Shown piece after piece: positions 22,590-34,617 of a DNA stretch of 64,000 nucleotides. The stretch is from Collybia mongolica (Eukaryota > Basidiomycota > Agaricomycetes > Agaricales > Clitocybaceae). The position numbers and the translations under genes are program-made. The notes below the pieces were generated by a model. The model was not told the DNA's origin. It worked only from the letters and a program-made list of their open reading frames with translations, and did no database searches. Location: contig JAAXNY010000005.1 of NCBI GenBank assembly GCA_013420905.1, forward strand, positions 806,001 through 870,000, in the 5' to 3' direction. Position 1 is the first letter of the stretch. Every line of letters starts with the position of its first letter.

Positions 22590-23693
22590 ATGAAGGAGGC
22601 TAAGGAACACGCTAGACCTACGACTAGGTCGCGTTCCAAGAGACAGCCAGAGGACCGAAGTAAAAACGGAAATAGTCGTCAAGAAAGTAACGATTCGGAG
22701 AGTAGTCAGGATAGTAGCGAAGAGGAGTTGGTAGCGCCGTCTCCTAGGAAAAAGAAAGTAAAATTTGTTGAACCATCAGTAAAGTCTCCAGTACAAAAAG
22801 AATTACCCTACATTGATGTGCCTGTGGTACCCTACATACCCCGGAGAACGGAATGCAACCCTGAACCAGTTGATCCGCTACCTAATTTTAACACTAAGCG
22901 CGGTCCGACTTATGAAACTAAGTCCCCAATAGAAGCAAAATTAAAAGGTGGCAATATAATTGCTAAAGTGTTAGACAACCCTATCACATTGACCACGGGA
23001 GAGTTAATGGGCTCGTCAAAAACCATTAGAGATGGGATAAAGAATATTGTAACTGCCAGACGTAAGTCCCTCACCCAAAGGGACGCTAACTTGCAAATAA
23101 ACGGAATAGATGAGGAAGACGTCTTACCCTTTGGAGGGGACTGGGAACTTGATGATAACTACTTACGGCATGACATGCTACCAGTAGAGTCAATCCCATT
23201 CCAGTCTTTCTTCATCTTGGAGTATGACCGCGGCAGAATACCTAAGGGATCTATAATATGCGGAGACCCAGTCCTACAGTATTTAGAATCTTTACCAGCT
23301 GGGGAAGAGCCCAAACAGTTGTATGTAGCAAAAGAATCGGCCTCTTTGCGCGCAGTATATCCAGTAATAAATGGGGTAGGAACGGAGGAATCTTTATTAG
23401 ATGGGGGATCCCAAATAGTATCAATGGCTAAACAAACGGCTTTAGACTTAGATATTTCATGGGATCCGGATGTTGTCATACACATGCAGAGTGCTAATAA
23501 ACAAGTTGAGAAAACAGCGGGATTAGCACGCAATGTCCCTTTCTTGTTTAATGACATGGCCATCTACCTCCAAGTACATATCATAAATTCACCTGCATAC
23601 AAAGTATTGCTCGGGAGACCGTTTGATACACTCACGGAAAGTGATCAAAAATGCTCGGGATGGGGGACAAGTAGTCACTATCACGGACCCTAA
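22590..23693 (+). CDS. Ty3 linker and aspartic protease region
   Basis: A basic/acidic N-terminal linker precedes a retropepsin-like domain. The LLDGGSQIVSM segment (residues ~268-278) carries the catalytic DGGS, where D-S/T-G is usual. An LLGRPF segment near the end fits the flap-distal strand. The frame is lost near 23635 by an indel, continues in the +1 frame to a stop at ~23793, and is picked up again by the pol frame from ~23780. Two indels therefore separate protease from RT. In the family this enzyme processes Gag-Pol. Confidence 0.75.
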   Translation: MKEAKEHARPTTRSRSKRQPEDRSKNGNSRQESNDSESSQDSSEEELVAPSPRKKKVKFVEPSVKSPVQKELPYIDVPVVPYIPRRTECNPEPVDPLPNFNTKRGPTYETKSPIEAKLKGGNIIAKVLDNPITLTTGELMGSSKTIRDGIKNIVTARRKSLTQRDANLQINGIDEEDVLPFGGDWELDDNYLRHDMLPVESIPFQSFFILEYDRGRIPKGSIICGDPVLQYLESLPAGEEPKQLYVAKESASLRAVYPVINGVGTEESLLDGGSQIVSMAKQTALDLDISWDPDVVIHMQSANKQVEKTAGLARNVPFLFNDMAIYLQVHIINSPAYKVLLGRPFDTLTESDQKCSGWGTSSHYHGP

Positions 23694-23780
23694 CACGGGA
23701 CGAAGGTGTACTATCCCTACCCATGCAAAGGGATCACCGCCTAAGCTGTTGAAAAGACAACCGGAGCAGGATTTTCGGCC

Positions 23781-26700
23781 TTCGATGAATTAATCCAAAG
23801 TGATCAAGGAGAGCTAGCCGTAGAAATTGCTGAAGATGAGAACGGAAACTTTATTATAACAGGTTATACACACCCTACTGATAAGCAGAATTTTGGTCAC
23901 AAAGAACTTAGAGATGTCTTTTTGTCTAGAAGTGATGTGAACATGAATAGTACAGTACCTGAACGCGAATTACTAGCCACGTACTTGGCTTCCATAGATG
24001 AGCGCGATGGACCAGTAATAAACTACAAGCAGAACAGCAGCGACCCAGCAAGTACACCCACTAGACCTATGACATACGCTCAAGAACAGCCCATGATCGA
24101 TAAAGCTTTAAGTAAATTAAAGCAGTGGCAAATTGGCACCAACGAGCGCGGTCTTGGAACGGCAACAAGTAAAAAGTGTAATATTGAGCCCATGGATCAG
24201 CTAGTAGGAAAGAAGTATAAACCAGTACATTTGAAAACAAAACCAACACTGGCAGACCTGCCTGATAAATTTAGAATTATCAGAGATATAAAGGGTGACC
24301 CTTTAGCGGCCCTACCAGTTCTAATGCCTAACCCACCTCCATTTAAACCAACTGGAAGGTATACTGAGGAAAGGCATGCGGAATTCCAAAGAGTACACGA
24401 AGAAGAGAGCTTCTTAAAACCTAAAGAGATGGATATAATCCACGACTTTATGTGCAAACATAATGATGGTTTTGCTTGGAATGATAGTGAGCGCGGTAGC
24501 TTTAAGAAGGAATATTTTCCTCCCATCGAAATACCAGTAGTCCCACATACGCCGTGGACAGAGAGGAACATTAGAATCCCACCAGGGATCTATGAAGATG
24601 TTTGTAAAATCATCAAGACTAAAATTGATGCAGGAGTCTATGAGAGATCCAATTCATCATATAGGTCTAGATGGTTTACCGTATTAAAGAAAGGCCCAGG
24701 AAAGAAGCTTAGAATTGTACATAGTCTAGAACCGCTGAATGCAGTCACAATAGCGCACTCGGGTTTACCACCCGCTACCGAAGAACTAGCAGAACACTTC
24801 GCAGGGCACGCTTGTGGCGGAATGATGGATCTGTATGTAGGATACGATGAGAGGCCTTTAGCAGAAACCTTGCGCGATCTAACCACGTTCCAAACACCGT
24901 TTGGCACGCTGAGACTAGTAACACTCCCTATGGGATGGACGAATTCGGTTCCAATATTTCATGATGATGTCACATACATCCTACAGGATGAGGTACCACA
25001 TGTCACAATACCCTACATTGATGATGTACCCGTGCACGGTCCAGCAACGCGCTACGAACTGCCGGACGGAACAGAAGAAGAGCTACCTGGTGCTCCAGGT
25101 GTTAGGCACTTCTTCTGGGAACATATGCAAAATGTAAATCGCGTCATACAGAGAATGAAGTATTCTGGAGGAACGTTTTCAGGATATAAGTCTATGTTAT
25201 GCGCAAGTGAAATTCTAGTGGTAGGACATAGATGTACCTATGAAGGACGAAAACCTACTACAGATAGAATCGGTGTAGTTGAAAGATGGGGACCATGCAA
25301 AGATGTCAGTGAAGTACGCGCTTACATGGGAACTATTGGTGTATGCAGGAATTTCATTAAAGACTTCGCCCGTATAGGCCAACCAATTCAAAAGTTAACT
25401 AGAAGTAGTGAACCTTGGATATGGGGGCCTGAGCAAGAAGAAGTGCAGCAGCTATTGTTAGACGCACTTAAAAATAGCCCCGCGCTCCGTCCAATTAATT
25501 ACACCTGGAATACGCCAGTGGTATTGTCAGTAGATACGTCATGGAAAGCCGTAGGCTACTATATCTATCAGGAAGACCCTGATATACCTGGAAGAAAGCA
25601 CTATGCTAGATTTGACTCGATAACTCTGAATGAGCGCGAAGCGCGCTTCTCACAACCCAAACGAGAGCTATTCGGATTAATGAGAGTTCTAATGGCATGT
25701 TATTATTGGTTTATTGGAGTACGAAATTTGGTAGTGGAAACGGATGCAAAGTACATTAAGGGGATGTTATCAAACCCAAGTCTAGGACCTAATGCAACGG
25801 TAAATAGGTGGATTGATAGGATACTTATGTTCCACTTTACTCTGGTTCATAAAGCTGGTAAAGGCTTTGGCCCAGATGGTCTGTCAAGACAAGACGCACG
25901 GCTAGGGGATCCTGTCTACCCGGACCCAGACGATGGTTATGACGAACCCTCAGGTCCTTTAAGGTTTATCAACCCAACGGAAGGATTGGATGACCCTTTG
26001 GAGCTGTCAGATTTTAAAGAGGAGATCAACACGCGCGGCGGATATTTATTCCAACTTGCGAAGGAAATCTCTGATTTTGAAGTTGAAGTAAACAATGCCT
26101 GGGCTGGTGAAGCAGCATTTATTGGAGAAGTAAAACAGCACTTAGGTTTAGGACGGTTCGGTATTCAAAGAGAAGCTTATCTAAAGCAACTTGTAAATAC
26201 TACTGTCATACCCGATGAAAAGTTTAAATATGACCCTAATGTAAGGGAAGTATATGACGAGTCTAAACGAACACCTACGGCGCAGGAACAGGATAAAAAC
26301 CTACCTTTAATAAAAGAGTGGTTAAAAAGACCACAAAAGAGACCAAAAGGAATGACAGATCGCGCCTACCTAAAGTTTGCAAGGCAGGCGTCTAATTTCT
26401 TTTTGGATCCAGAAGGCAGGATGTATAGGAAAAATATCGATAGCGCGCACCAGCTTGTTGTTGATAAAAATCACCGAACATATATGATGAAGGCGTCTCA
26501 CGATTCTGTTGGACATAGGGGTTTCTATGCAACAAAATCCTTAATAGATAAAAGATTTTGGTGGCCAGAAATGGAACGCGATGTATCATGGTATGTGAAG
26601 TCATGTCACATCTGTCAAACAAGGCTCTTAACTTTGTTGAGAATCCCTCCTGTCATAACCCACATGCCGTCTATATTCCAAGTATTGCATGCGGACACCA

Positions 26701-27297
26701 TGTATATGAGCCCATCGTCTAACGGTTATAAATACATTGTCCAAGGAAGATGTGTGCTGTCTTTGTGGATGGAAGGTGCGCCCCTCAAATCTGAGGATGG
26801 CAAGACCTTGGGAAGGTGGCTGTTCGAAGAAGTAATTTGTAGATGGGGTTCCCTAACGGAAATTGTAACGGATAATGGTCCTGCCTTTGTCGCAGCCAAA
26901 GCGTGGCTGGAATCCAAGTATGGTATTACAGGAATAAGTATATCACCATACAATTCCAAAGGAAATGGGATCGCCGAGCGCGCACATTGGGATGTGTGTC
27001 AAGCTGTCTTCAAAGCTACAGGTGGTGATGTAAAGAAGTGGTACTACTTCTTCCACCATGTAATGTGGGCTGACAGGATTACTATATGGAAAGGGACGGG
27101 TTGCTCCCTCTATTTTATGATTACGGGTGCGCACCCAACCTTACCGTTAGATATTATTGAAGCCACTTGGTTAGTAAAGTTACCAGGAAAAATATTGACT
27201 ACAGAGGAACTCATTGGGTTTAGAGCACAGGCTCTAGCTAAGCACGTCCAGCATGTGGCCGATATGAGGAAACGTATCAATATAGAAAAACGACTTG
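23781..27297 (+). CDS. Ty3 pol: RT, RNase H, integrase (3' end displaced)
   Basis: The frame is open from about 23781; the first ATG at 23922 begins a 1141-codon ORF. RT has DLYVGY (D303) and YIDD (365-368). RNase H has SVDTS (D538), RELFGL (E582) and ETDAK (D608). Integrase has an H-x4-H-x29-C-x2-C zinc site (860-898) and D925, D984 and E1019 with the family 35-residue spacing. The last ~13 codons to 27347 come from the AT-rich insertion. The true C-terminus resumes at 32014. All catalytic residues seen are intact, but the reading frame is not. Confidence 0.9.
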
Positions 27298-30200
27298 AGG
27301 TAGAGGGCCATTACTGGCAGATACGAGTCCTTATGTTTTTTTTTTGATTAACTTTTCTTTATATTTCTAGAACCAGGTGGTTGCAATAGAACTAGCTATC
27401 CAGAATCTCTTCAACTTTATATTACTTTTTGTTGTTGATAAGTTTGGTTCTGGAACACTTGTCAGGCATTGTCCTAGAATTAGATTGTAGGGTACAGGGA
27501 GTAGCTTGACAACATGGAAGGCCTGATGGATACACAACATGAAGATGTAATATGACCACACATTTGAGCTTGCCAAATACTTGTTGCACTTCTGTAAGGG
27601 GTCATGTTGCCAAGAGGCTCAGACAGGGAGCAGTATACACAGTACAAACAACCATGCAGGGAAGGGATGAGCATAGAGCACTAGAGGCTTGACCATGGTA
27701 GAGAACCTAGCCCAACCCTATTACAAAGGTGCCCTTCCATGGAGAGGAAGGGGCACCTTATATATAGTACATTGTGCCTATGTCTCAAATAACAACAGAA
27801 TCTGATATCAGTTATTCTACTGATGCAACAATACATCTGTGATATGTTAGTCCAGAGTAAACTACTATCTGTCAAGGGGTTAAAGCAGTGTGTGTCAGAA
27901 TAATATGTATAACAGTGAGGCTATGCAAGCTGTGCAATAGTGATTCTGATGGCTAGATGTGGACAAACAAGTGATCCCCTTACAACTTCACCCATATCCA
28001 TGGTGTATGGTATAAGCAACTGCATATGAATTGCCAATAGAAGTTGGCATTTATAGATCCTATACAAATATCCACCAATAAAAGGTAACAATATATATCT
28101 AGGCATTTTCCTTAAAAATAAGTCAGCTGGTAAAGTGGGGACTCAGACTCTCAGAGATGGACTGTGTGAAAAAATTAAAAAACTTGAAAATGTAGATCCA
28201 TATTTGTATATTCCAAATATACAACCAACTCAGTAGCTTCCCTGGGGACTTTACACTGAGCTATATGAGCCACACAGACCATACAGAAAAATGCAGATGT
28301 CTGCAGACTGAGCTCAGACCCTGTTTGGCAGGGAGCCCTGCTTAATGGGCAGTCTGCATCTGAGCCAAGTCAAAGCTAAGTCCATAAATCCATGCTGTTA
28401 CTTGGATGCTCAGACCCAGCTTGGAACAACTCCTCATGAAGTCCATGCAGACTGTCCAGATTGCTTACTTAATTATAGTTACCATTGCTTATTTAATGCA
28501 CAAAAATGCAATATTTTGGAGAGTCAAATACAAGGCATCAAGGTTACATGTCATGTGCATAAAGCATGCAGATTAACCATTTAGCAATATGAGCTTGTCA
28601 GTCCAAGGTGCTTGTTTTTATAATGACCCCTGCTGCCTACTCTTGGCCATTACTGGCAATGGCTGAATATTGTTGATAGGTGCTACATCACCTGTCAGCC
28701 TTGTTGTCAACCTCTACCACTACATCCCCAGCTGCCCCTCCCATCACCTCCCTGCTGTATGATTGTGCACAATACTGCCAAATACAATGCCAGGTCCCAC
28801 TGCCATGGATACCACCACCCTCTCTCATACCCACCCCTCTCAGTGAAAATAACAACTGCAAAATCACAACAATAAGAGCTGCAGTAAGAACTACAGAGGC
28901 GCCTGCCACATTACCAGTGACTGCCTGCCCACATCTGCTAGTGAGCGGCCAGCATGGTGGACATGGGTGGTGCAGTGGTGTATTCCATATGGTAGAACCA
29001 TCACCTGGTGGCTGGGTGTGCACCCCTGGATGTGCTGTCTAGACCAAGTAGTGCCAATCACCCCTGTGCCCTAACCAAATGTGTGTAAGGTGAGTGCATA
29101 TGGGCCCCACATCTAGTTACTCAGATATACCTTGTTCTATTGTATATGCACCTATATGCTGCTGGATACCTTGAGACTACCTTGGTGTAATTCTATCCAC
29201 CTTGTGATATGTTCTTATTCCTTTTACAATTATTAGTTTACTTCTTACTGATACTTTAACCCTGTACTATTTGCACAGCTCTAGTCAGCTGATATAGACT
29301 TCTGGTACACCCACAGTATTTATCCAATGTACCTATTTATAGATTGGACTACCCAATTGTGAAACTTAAACTAATTGTTTAAATTTTAAGACAATTAATA
29401 AACAAAGAATATACCAAATAGCTAAATCACTAAGGAAGTAATATTGATCCAAATGCCTACTTGGGTGGAGTGGGCCAACACACTGTGTGGCAGGTACTTG
29501 TTCTTTATTTCTTTTCTTAGGAGAAATAAGTCCATTACACATTCAGGAAGTTGTAAATGACTAGAAAAAATGTAAATGATAGTTTATAGAGGTCATGTGA
29601 CCATGGGAAAATGTTACCAAGTAAACAAGCAATGCCTGTGCACAAAACCCAATGCCATAGCTTATCTGGTTATGGAGAAAACACAAAAACCATCAGAACT
29701 AACTTTTTCCCAGGATCATGGACACTAAATAAGCATTCAGATAGTTGTCATGTATTTGGTATACTTATGTGATGGAATATATCATGTGACATGTGTCAAT
29801 AAATAGAGAAATCAATCTTATTTGTATTTCAGGTAAATATAGTAGTAGTTGTTGATTATTCCAATGTTTGATGTAATTTCCCACAAGGGTCATGGTTGGT
29901 AAGGGTCATTGTTGTTATAAGATGTTTGTTTACCCCTGGCATAACACACAGACCTTCAAAACTAGCTGATCCTGGACATTTCTAATATTTCACTCAAAAT
30001 GGACTGTGGGAAAAATATGCTCAACAAGGAAATTGTAGAGCCATGTTTGTACATTCCAAACATATGAAAACAAAGTTAATAGCTTTACTGGTTATGGAGA
30101 AAAACACAAAATAAATTTTCAAACATGACACTTTGAAATATTAGATATGCATAATTTTGATGGCATCATTAAAAGCATTATGTAAGCATCCCAAATACAT

Positions 30201-30789
30201 GCAAATTATGTCACAATACTTTGTATTTGTGGAGAAATGCTGTAAAGAGCCACAAGAGAAGAAAAATCCCATTATAGAAATATTTTCCCATGGTGTTGAA
30301 ATATAAATGAATGAATCAACTTTTTGCCTGAAACCTAGGTTGATAAAGAACTTGTAATAATAATAGAAACAAGTTCCCACAGTATTGAAATGTATATCAA
30401 CCATCCAACATTTAACAATTTATTTCTAGCCTTACATCCTAATCAAGAACTTATCAGATATGCTAAATATAGAAATATCATTATCAAAGACAAAGTTCAA
30501 ACAAATGTACATATGCCTGTTGAGTGTTTTTTTCTTGTATTATCACATACTATATTTAACCATACTCATATAGCTAGCCATTGTCAAGATATTGAGCATT
30601 ATACAGTAGATTCTAGGAGCATCCACATTGACTTGTTTGGCTATGCTTTTGGCCAAGTAATATATGAATGTGATATCAAAATAGATATAACAAGAGATTA
30701 TAATCAAATTTGGAAAGGTACAAACAAATATAAATATACATTTCCTGGTGTACCCCTTCCATAGGTCTAGGAGTAGTAGCAATTTCAAT

Positions 30790-31560
30790 TGTGTCTGTTA
30801 GCCTTGTATTTGCTGAGATATGCATCATCTATATTGTGGGAACTTCATTAATATTGTTTGTTTGGCCAGATGTTGGCAAAGTGATATACAGATGATATTC
30901 ATTTGTAACATGCAGTCAAAAAGTTGTTGTGAGTAATGTGATTTGGGAGGGTACAAACATCTACAAATACATATAAACATACACATAATGTAATCCTTCA
31001 TGATGTCTAGTAGTAGCATGTCCATCAGCTTTGTATTTGCTGAGATAAGTATCATCTATATTGTGGGAAATTTCTTTAGTGTTATTGTTTGTTTGGCCAG
31101 ATGTGTGGTGAAATGATATGCATACAGTATTCATTTACAATATGTAGCAAGAAATTTGTTGTTGATGAGGTTTAGAAAAATAAAGACAAATACAAACACT
31201 TACAAACATATACATGAGGTACTACTTCACCATATCTAACACCAGCAATTTAAAATACATCCATAGGCCTTGTTGTTGTCGAGATATGCAATGGTTTATA
31301 GTGTGGGAACTTTGATGGTATTGTTTGTTTGGCTAGCTGTGTGGCTAACTCATACACAAACCTGATATTCATTTGTAACATGCTTGTAGTGAGAGAGCTG
31401 CTTTTGATCATGATGTTTGAAGGTGAACAAACAAATACAAATACATATAAATATCTACATTGGGTAGCCCCTCACCATGTCTAGTAGTAGCAATTTAAAT
31501 TGCACCCATAGGTCTTGTCATTGTTGAGATATGCAATGTTTTGTATTGTGGGAAAAGTTT
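30790..31560. repeat. 230-245-bp tandem repeat
   Basis: Units starting GYCTTGTATTTGCTGAGATA and containing TATTGTGGGAA and TTGTTTGTTTGGC begin near 30801, 31029, 31267 and 31511. They form the right part of the AT-rich element. Confidence 0.75.
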
Positions 31561-31589
31561 GACCCAAAGCGGAACAAGCCTCTTGTAAT

Positions 31590-31651
31590 CGTGCTTATGT
31601 TTGTCAACTACGCTGTTAGAGCTAACAGTGTAGTTGACAAACGTAAGCATG
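31590..31651. repeat. Near-perfect hairpin
   Basis: Arms of about 30 bp (31590-31619 and 31621-31651) are inverted with two mismatches and almost no loop. The AGCTAACAG centre is at 31620-31628. Confidence 0.8.
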
Positions 31652-32013
31652 ATTATGCAGTGGACAGTTATTAATTAATTCTTGAGATATCCCAAGAAAA
31701 AGACCAATTAACTCGAATTTATATTATTAAATGCAGCCCATGTTAGCAGTTGCCTTTTTTGCTCGAAATCCGCGCGTCGGCTAATTTTGATTCCCACAGT
31801 TAGAAAAATATTTCCACGACTACAAAGTCTTACTGATGTACTTCAAAATGTTTACTGATCATATTCTAATGAAATCTCGGAACACTTCAAACTTACTAAC
31901 CGTGGGAAAAACAACACTGGATCTTGTTGGGTACGCTGAATTTTCCCCGCAAACCCAGGATGATGAACGAGTTACTTATGTAAACATAAGGACTTGTAAA
32001 GGAGACTATTACA

Positions 32014-32494
32014 GTATGAGAAGGATCACAGCGCGACCATCAGAGACTATGATTTCAAACCAGGAAGTTTAGTACTAGTTAGAAATACCGAGGTCGAAAG
32101 TTTGCTCGATAAAAAGCTGAAGCCACGGTACCTGGGACCAATGATAGTCCTGAGACGAAACCGCGGGGGAGCCTATATTGTTTGCGAAATGGATGGATCG
32201 GTGTGGCAACATAAAGTGGGGGCGTTTAGGGTTATTCCCTATTTTGCTAGGAGTACAATTGAACTGCCGGATAATCTGCAAGATCTAATAGACATCTCTA
32301 GCAAAACACTAAATGCTTTAGTGGAATCGAAAGATCCCGCTAATAGGCAAGTTTACAAGGAGCGTGACTATACTTTTGACAGAGTCCAATTGGATCAGTC
32401 CGATTCAGAGTCAAGCTCTAGTGAGAACACTGAGGAGGGGATAGCGCCGGCGCTACTACAAACTACTATGCCACACCGGAAGTTGCATAGGTGA
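32014..32494 (+). pseudogene. Ty3 pol C-terminus (integrase C-terminal domain)
   Basis: After the insertion the frame reads [18 protein letters not shown] and continues through the [11 protein letters not shown] and RYLGPM(I)V motifs, typical of the GPY/F-like integrase tail. An acidic, serine-rich end follows. An indel at ~32010 separates it from any upstream frame. The stop at 32494 is 55 bp before the CACTA-like insertion. Confidence 0.85.
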
Positions 32495-32549
32495 TAAATC
32501 AGTATGGAAACAGAAGCAGTAAAGACAGTATAAGCAACGAAGCTAAGTA

Positions 32550-33120
32550 CACTGTGTCCCCATTGGATCATGAAATTCAGCCATTTAAGTGTGGAAATAT
32601 GAATTTCCACACTTAAATGGCTGAATTAAAGGGGTATGAATTGTGGCTGAAATTCCACCCCACATATTTCAGCCATCCAATAGATGAAAAAAGGTATTAA
32701 ATTTTCCCTCCATTAATTGGATGAAATTTCATCCTATAAAGGAGTGAAGTTGGTGGCCTGATTTTCATCCCCCATATTTCAGCCATTTATTAGATAAAAA
32801 TATGTATTAAAAATCCCTTCAATTAACTACAATTAATTGGATGAAAGTTCATCTTATAGAAGAGTGAATTTAGTGGCTGATTTTCATCCAAAATATGTTA
32901 GCCATCCATTAGATGAAAAAAAGTATTAAATTTTCCCCCAGTTAACTGGATGAAATTTCATCCTATAGAAGAGTGATTTTAGTAGTTTATTTTCATCTCA
33001 CATATTTCAGCCATCCTTTAGATGAAAAAAGATATTAGAATTTTCTCCAATTAACTGGATGAAATTTCAACCTATAAGAGAGTGAGTTGGGTTGTATATT
33101 TTCATCTGATAGGGGGGTAC
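32550..33120. repeat. Left subterminal repeats and hairpin
   Basis: About five units contain GGATGAAATTTCATCCTATA and TTTCAGCCAT words. A 24-bp perfect hairpin (32575-32598 with 32603-32626) is built on CAGCCATTTAAGTGTGG. In CACTA elements such arrays are bound by the accessory TnpA protein; here that is inference. Confidence 0.7.
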
Positions 33121-33264
33121 AAAATTTATACAAAAGAATGGAATTTAAAGACAGTACTTTGATTAATTAAATAGAGGGGGAACAATCTGAGGTTATATTT
33201 TGTAAGCTTGGAGTACTTAGTAAGTTCAGGTGAAGGGGGCCCAAAGGCAAGCTCTTGAGAGTAA

Positions 33265-34084
33265 TAGGGCTGCACACCGTACCGTCTGACGGGTACGGCC
33301 GTACAATCAACGGTCATGAGACGGGTACGGCTCGACCGTCCACCGTCCGTAGTGTTTGGTCAGTCAAACCCCAACGGCTACGGGACGGGTCCAGAGACGG
33401 CCGTTGTACGGTTATGTACGGCAGACGGTATCCATTGAAAGTAAAAAAAAATTACATTCCATACTGTACGCTAGGTATTCAACGACGTAGGGCTGCGTTT
33501 GCCTTTGCGCGGGCCAGATGTACCCGTTTCTTAACTAGCATTAGAATCCGGATGGTATCAGCATGGAGGCTTGCACGGCGGAGGGAAATGGTGTCCCGAC
33601 CATCTGAGAAGACCTGCTCTACGGCGACAGCAGAACCTGGCATGGGGATGTTCCGTGAACAAAATATCAAAGATGTTAGAATGACTCACCAGGAATACAT
33701 AAGATGTCACGAGCAAGGCAAAACAGATTCGGGAACTGAGCGCGTCAACCCATCCGCCACTGAATTGGATTACAGGTGTCAAAATCTTCAGCAGGAAATT
33801 TGAAGTATTCCTCAAGTTTGTTGATAGAGGCCTTCTCTTTCCTACAATATGGAGCTGTAAAGGATTTCTGAGGGGAACCCATGAGAGGTGAGCTTTGAGC
33901 AAACGGTTGATCGGGGATACCCGTCTAATACCGTCCAATGCGGTGGACGGCCGTCTTTCAACGGCAATGGATGGGCGTTGACCGTCCCGTCAACGTGGTG
34001 AACCTGAGGCTGAACGGCACGGGTACGGTAACCGTACTATGGGTCCGTACATACCGTGAGGTACGGTCACGGCGTGCAGCCCTA
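33265..34084. mobile_element. Non-autonomous hAT element, 820 bp
   Basis: TIRs are TAGGGCTGCAC and its complement. A perfect 8-bp duplicate, GAGAGTAA, is present at 33257-33264 and 34085-34092. The ends are rich in CCGTACC/GGTACGG words. Internal ORFs have no transposase motif. Confidence 0.85.
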
Positions 34085-34617
34085 GAGAGTAATTCAGCAT
34101 GGCATTAGGGAACCAAAGGATTATGCTATTACTATTATTTAAATATTGCTTGAGCAAGGCTGTAAGATGCATGGGCAAAAAGAGTAGTATATGTAGTTAA
34201 TAAAAGAATGGATGTATCAACTATGTATGTATTGAAGATAAGGAATGACATCGATCAATAATTGACCACTTTCCACGATCCATAATGCGACCAATCACAC
34301 ATTCCACCTGGTTGAGATCAACACATTCTATAGCACAGCACAAAACCATAAATTTCTCACGAAGGCTATCTTCGGAATATTTGTCATCCTCCCGCATTTC
34401 TCTTCCATTTTACTTTCCCAACATTTCGCATCTTGAGAAATCCTGGGCTATGTACATATTCATACATTATCCATCCCTCGAAATGACACCGTTTGACTTG
34501 GTCAAAAATAAAAATCTGACATGCTCATGTGACCTGGTCGCGTCCACCAAACGTGGCAGCCTTCTGTATGCGGCAACTCCATTGCTCTCTCCCTTCATCG
34601 TTAGCCTTCCCTCCCTC

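Larger units (their letters stand above)
27298..31991. mobile_element. AT-rich element, copy 1, inserted in pol
   Basis: The first ~2.6 kb (AGGTAG(A)GGGCCATTACTGG to about 29930) is ~95% identical by eye to 57153-59698, so this is a dispersed element. No transposase or long conserved ORF was seen. Pol coding stops at the left junction and resumes at about 32014. ACTTG occurs at both junctions (27293-27297, 31992-31996) and could be a duplicate, but copy 2 is also preceded by ACTTG. The right part has 230-245-bp tandem repeats and a hairpin. The class is unknown. Confidence 0.65.

Noticed and set aside
27480..29042. Short ORFs conserved between the two AT-rich copies
   Set aside because: They carry frame-breaking indels between copies and lack any domain. 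The similarity is that of the whole non-coding element.
33255..33803. Plus-strand 182-codon ORF
   Set aside because: It crosses the hAT end and contains no transposase motif. It is a chance frame in GC-rich terminal sequence.
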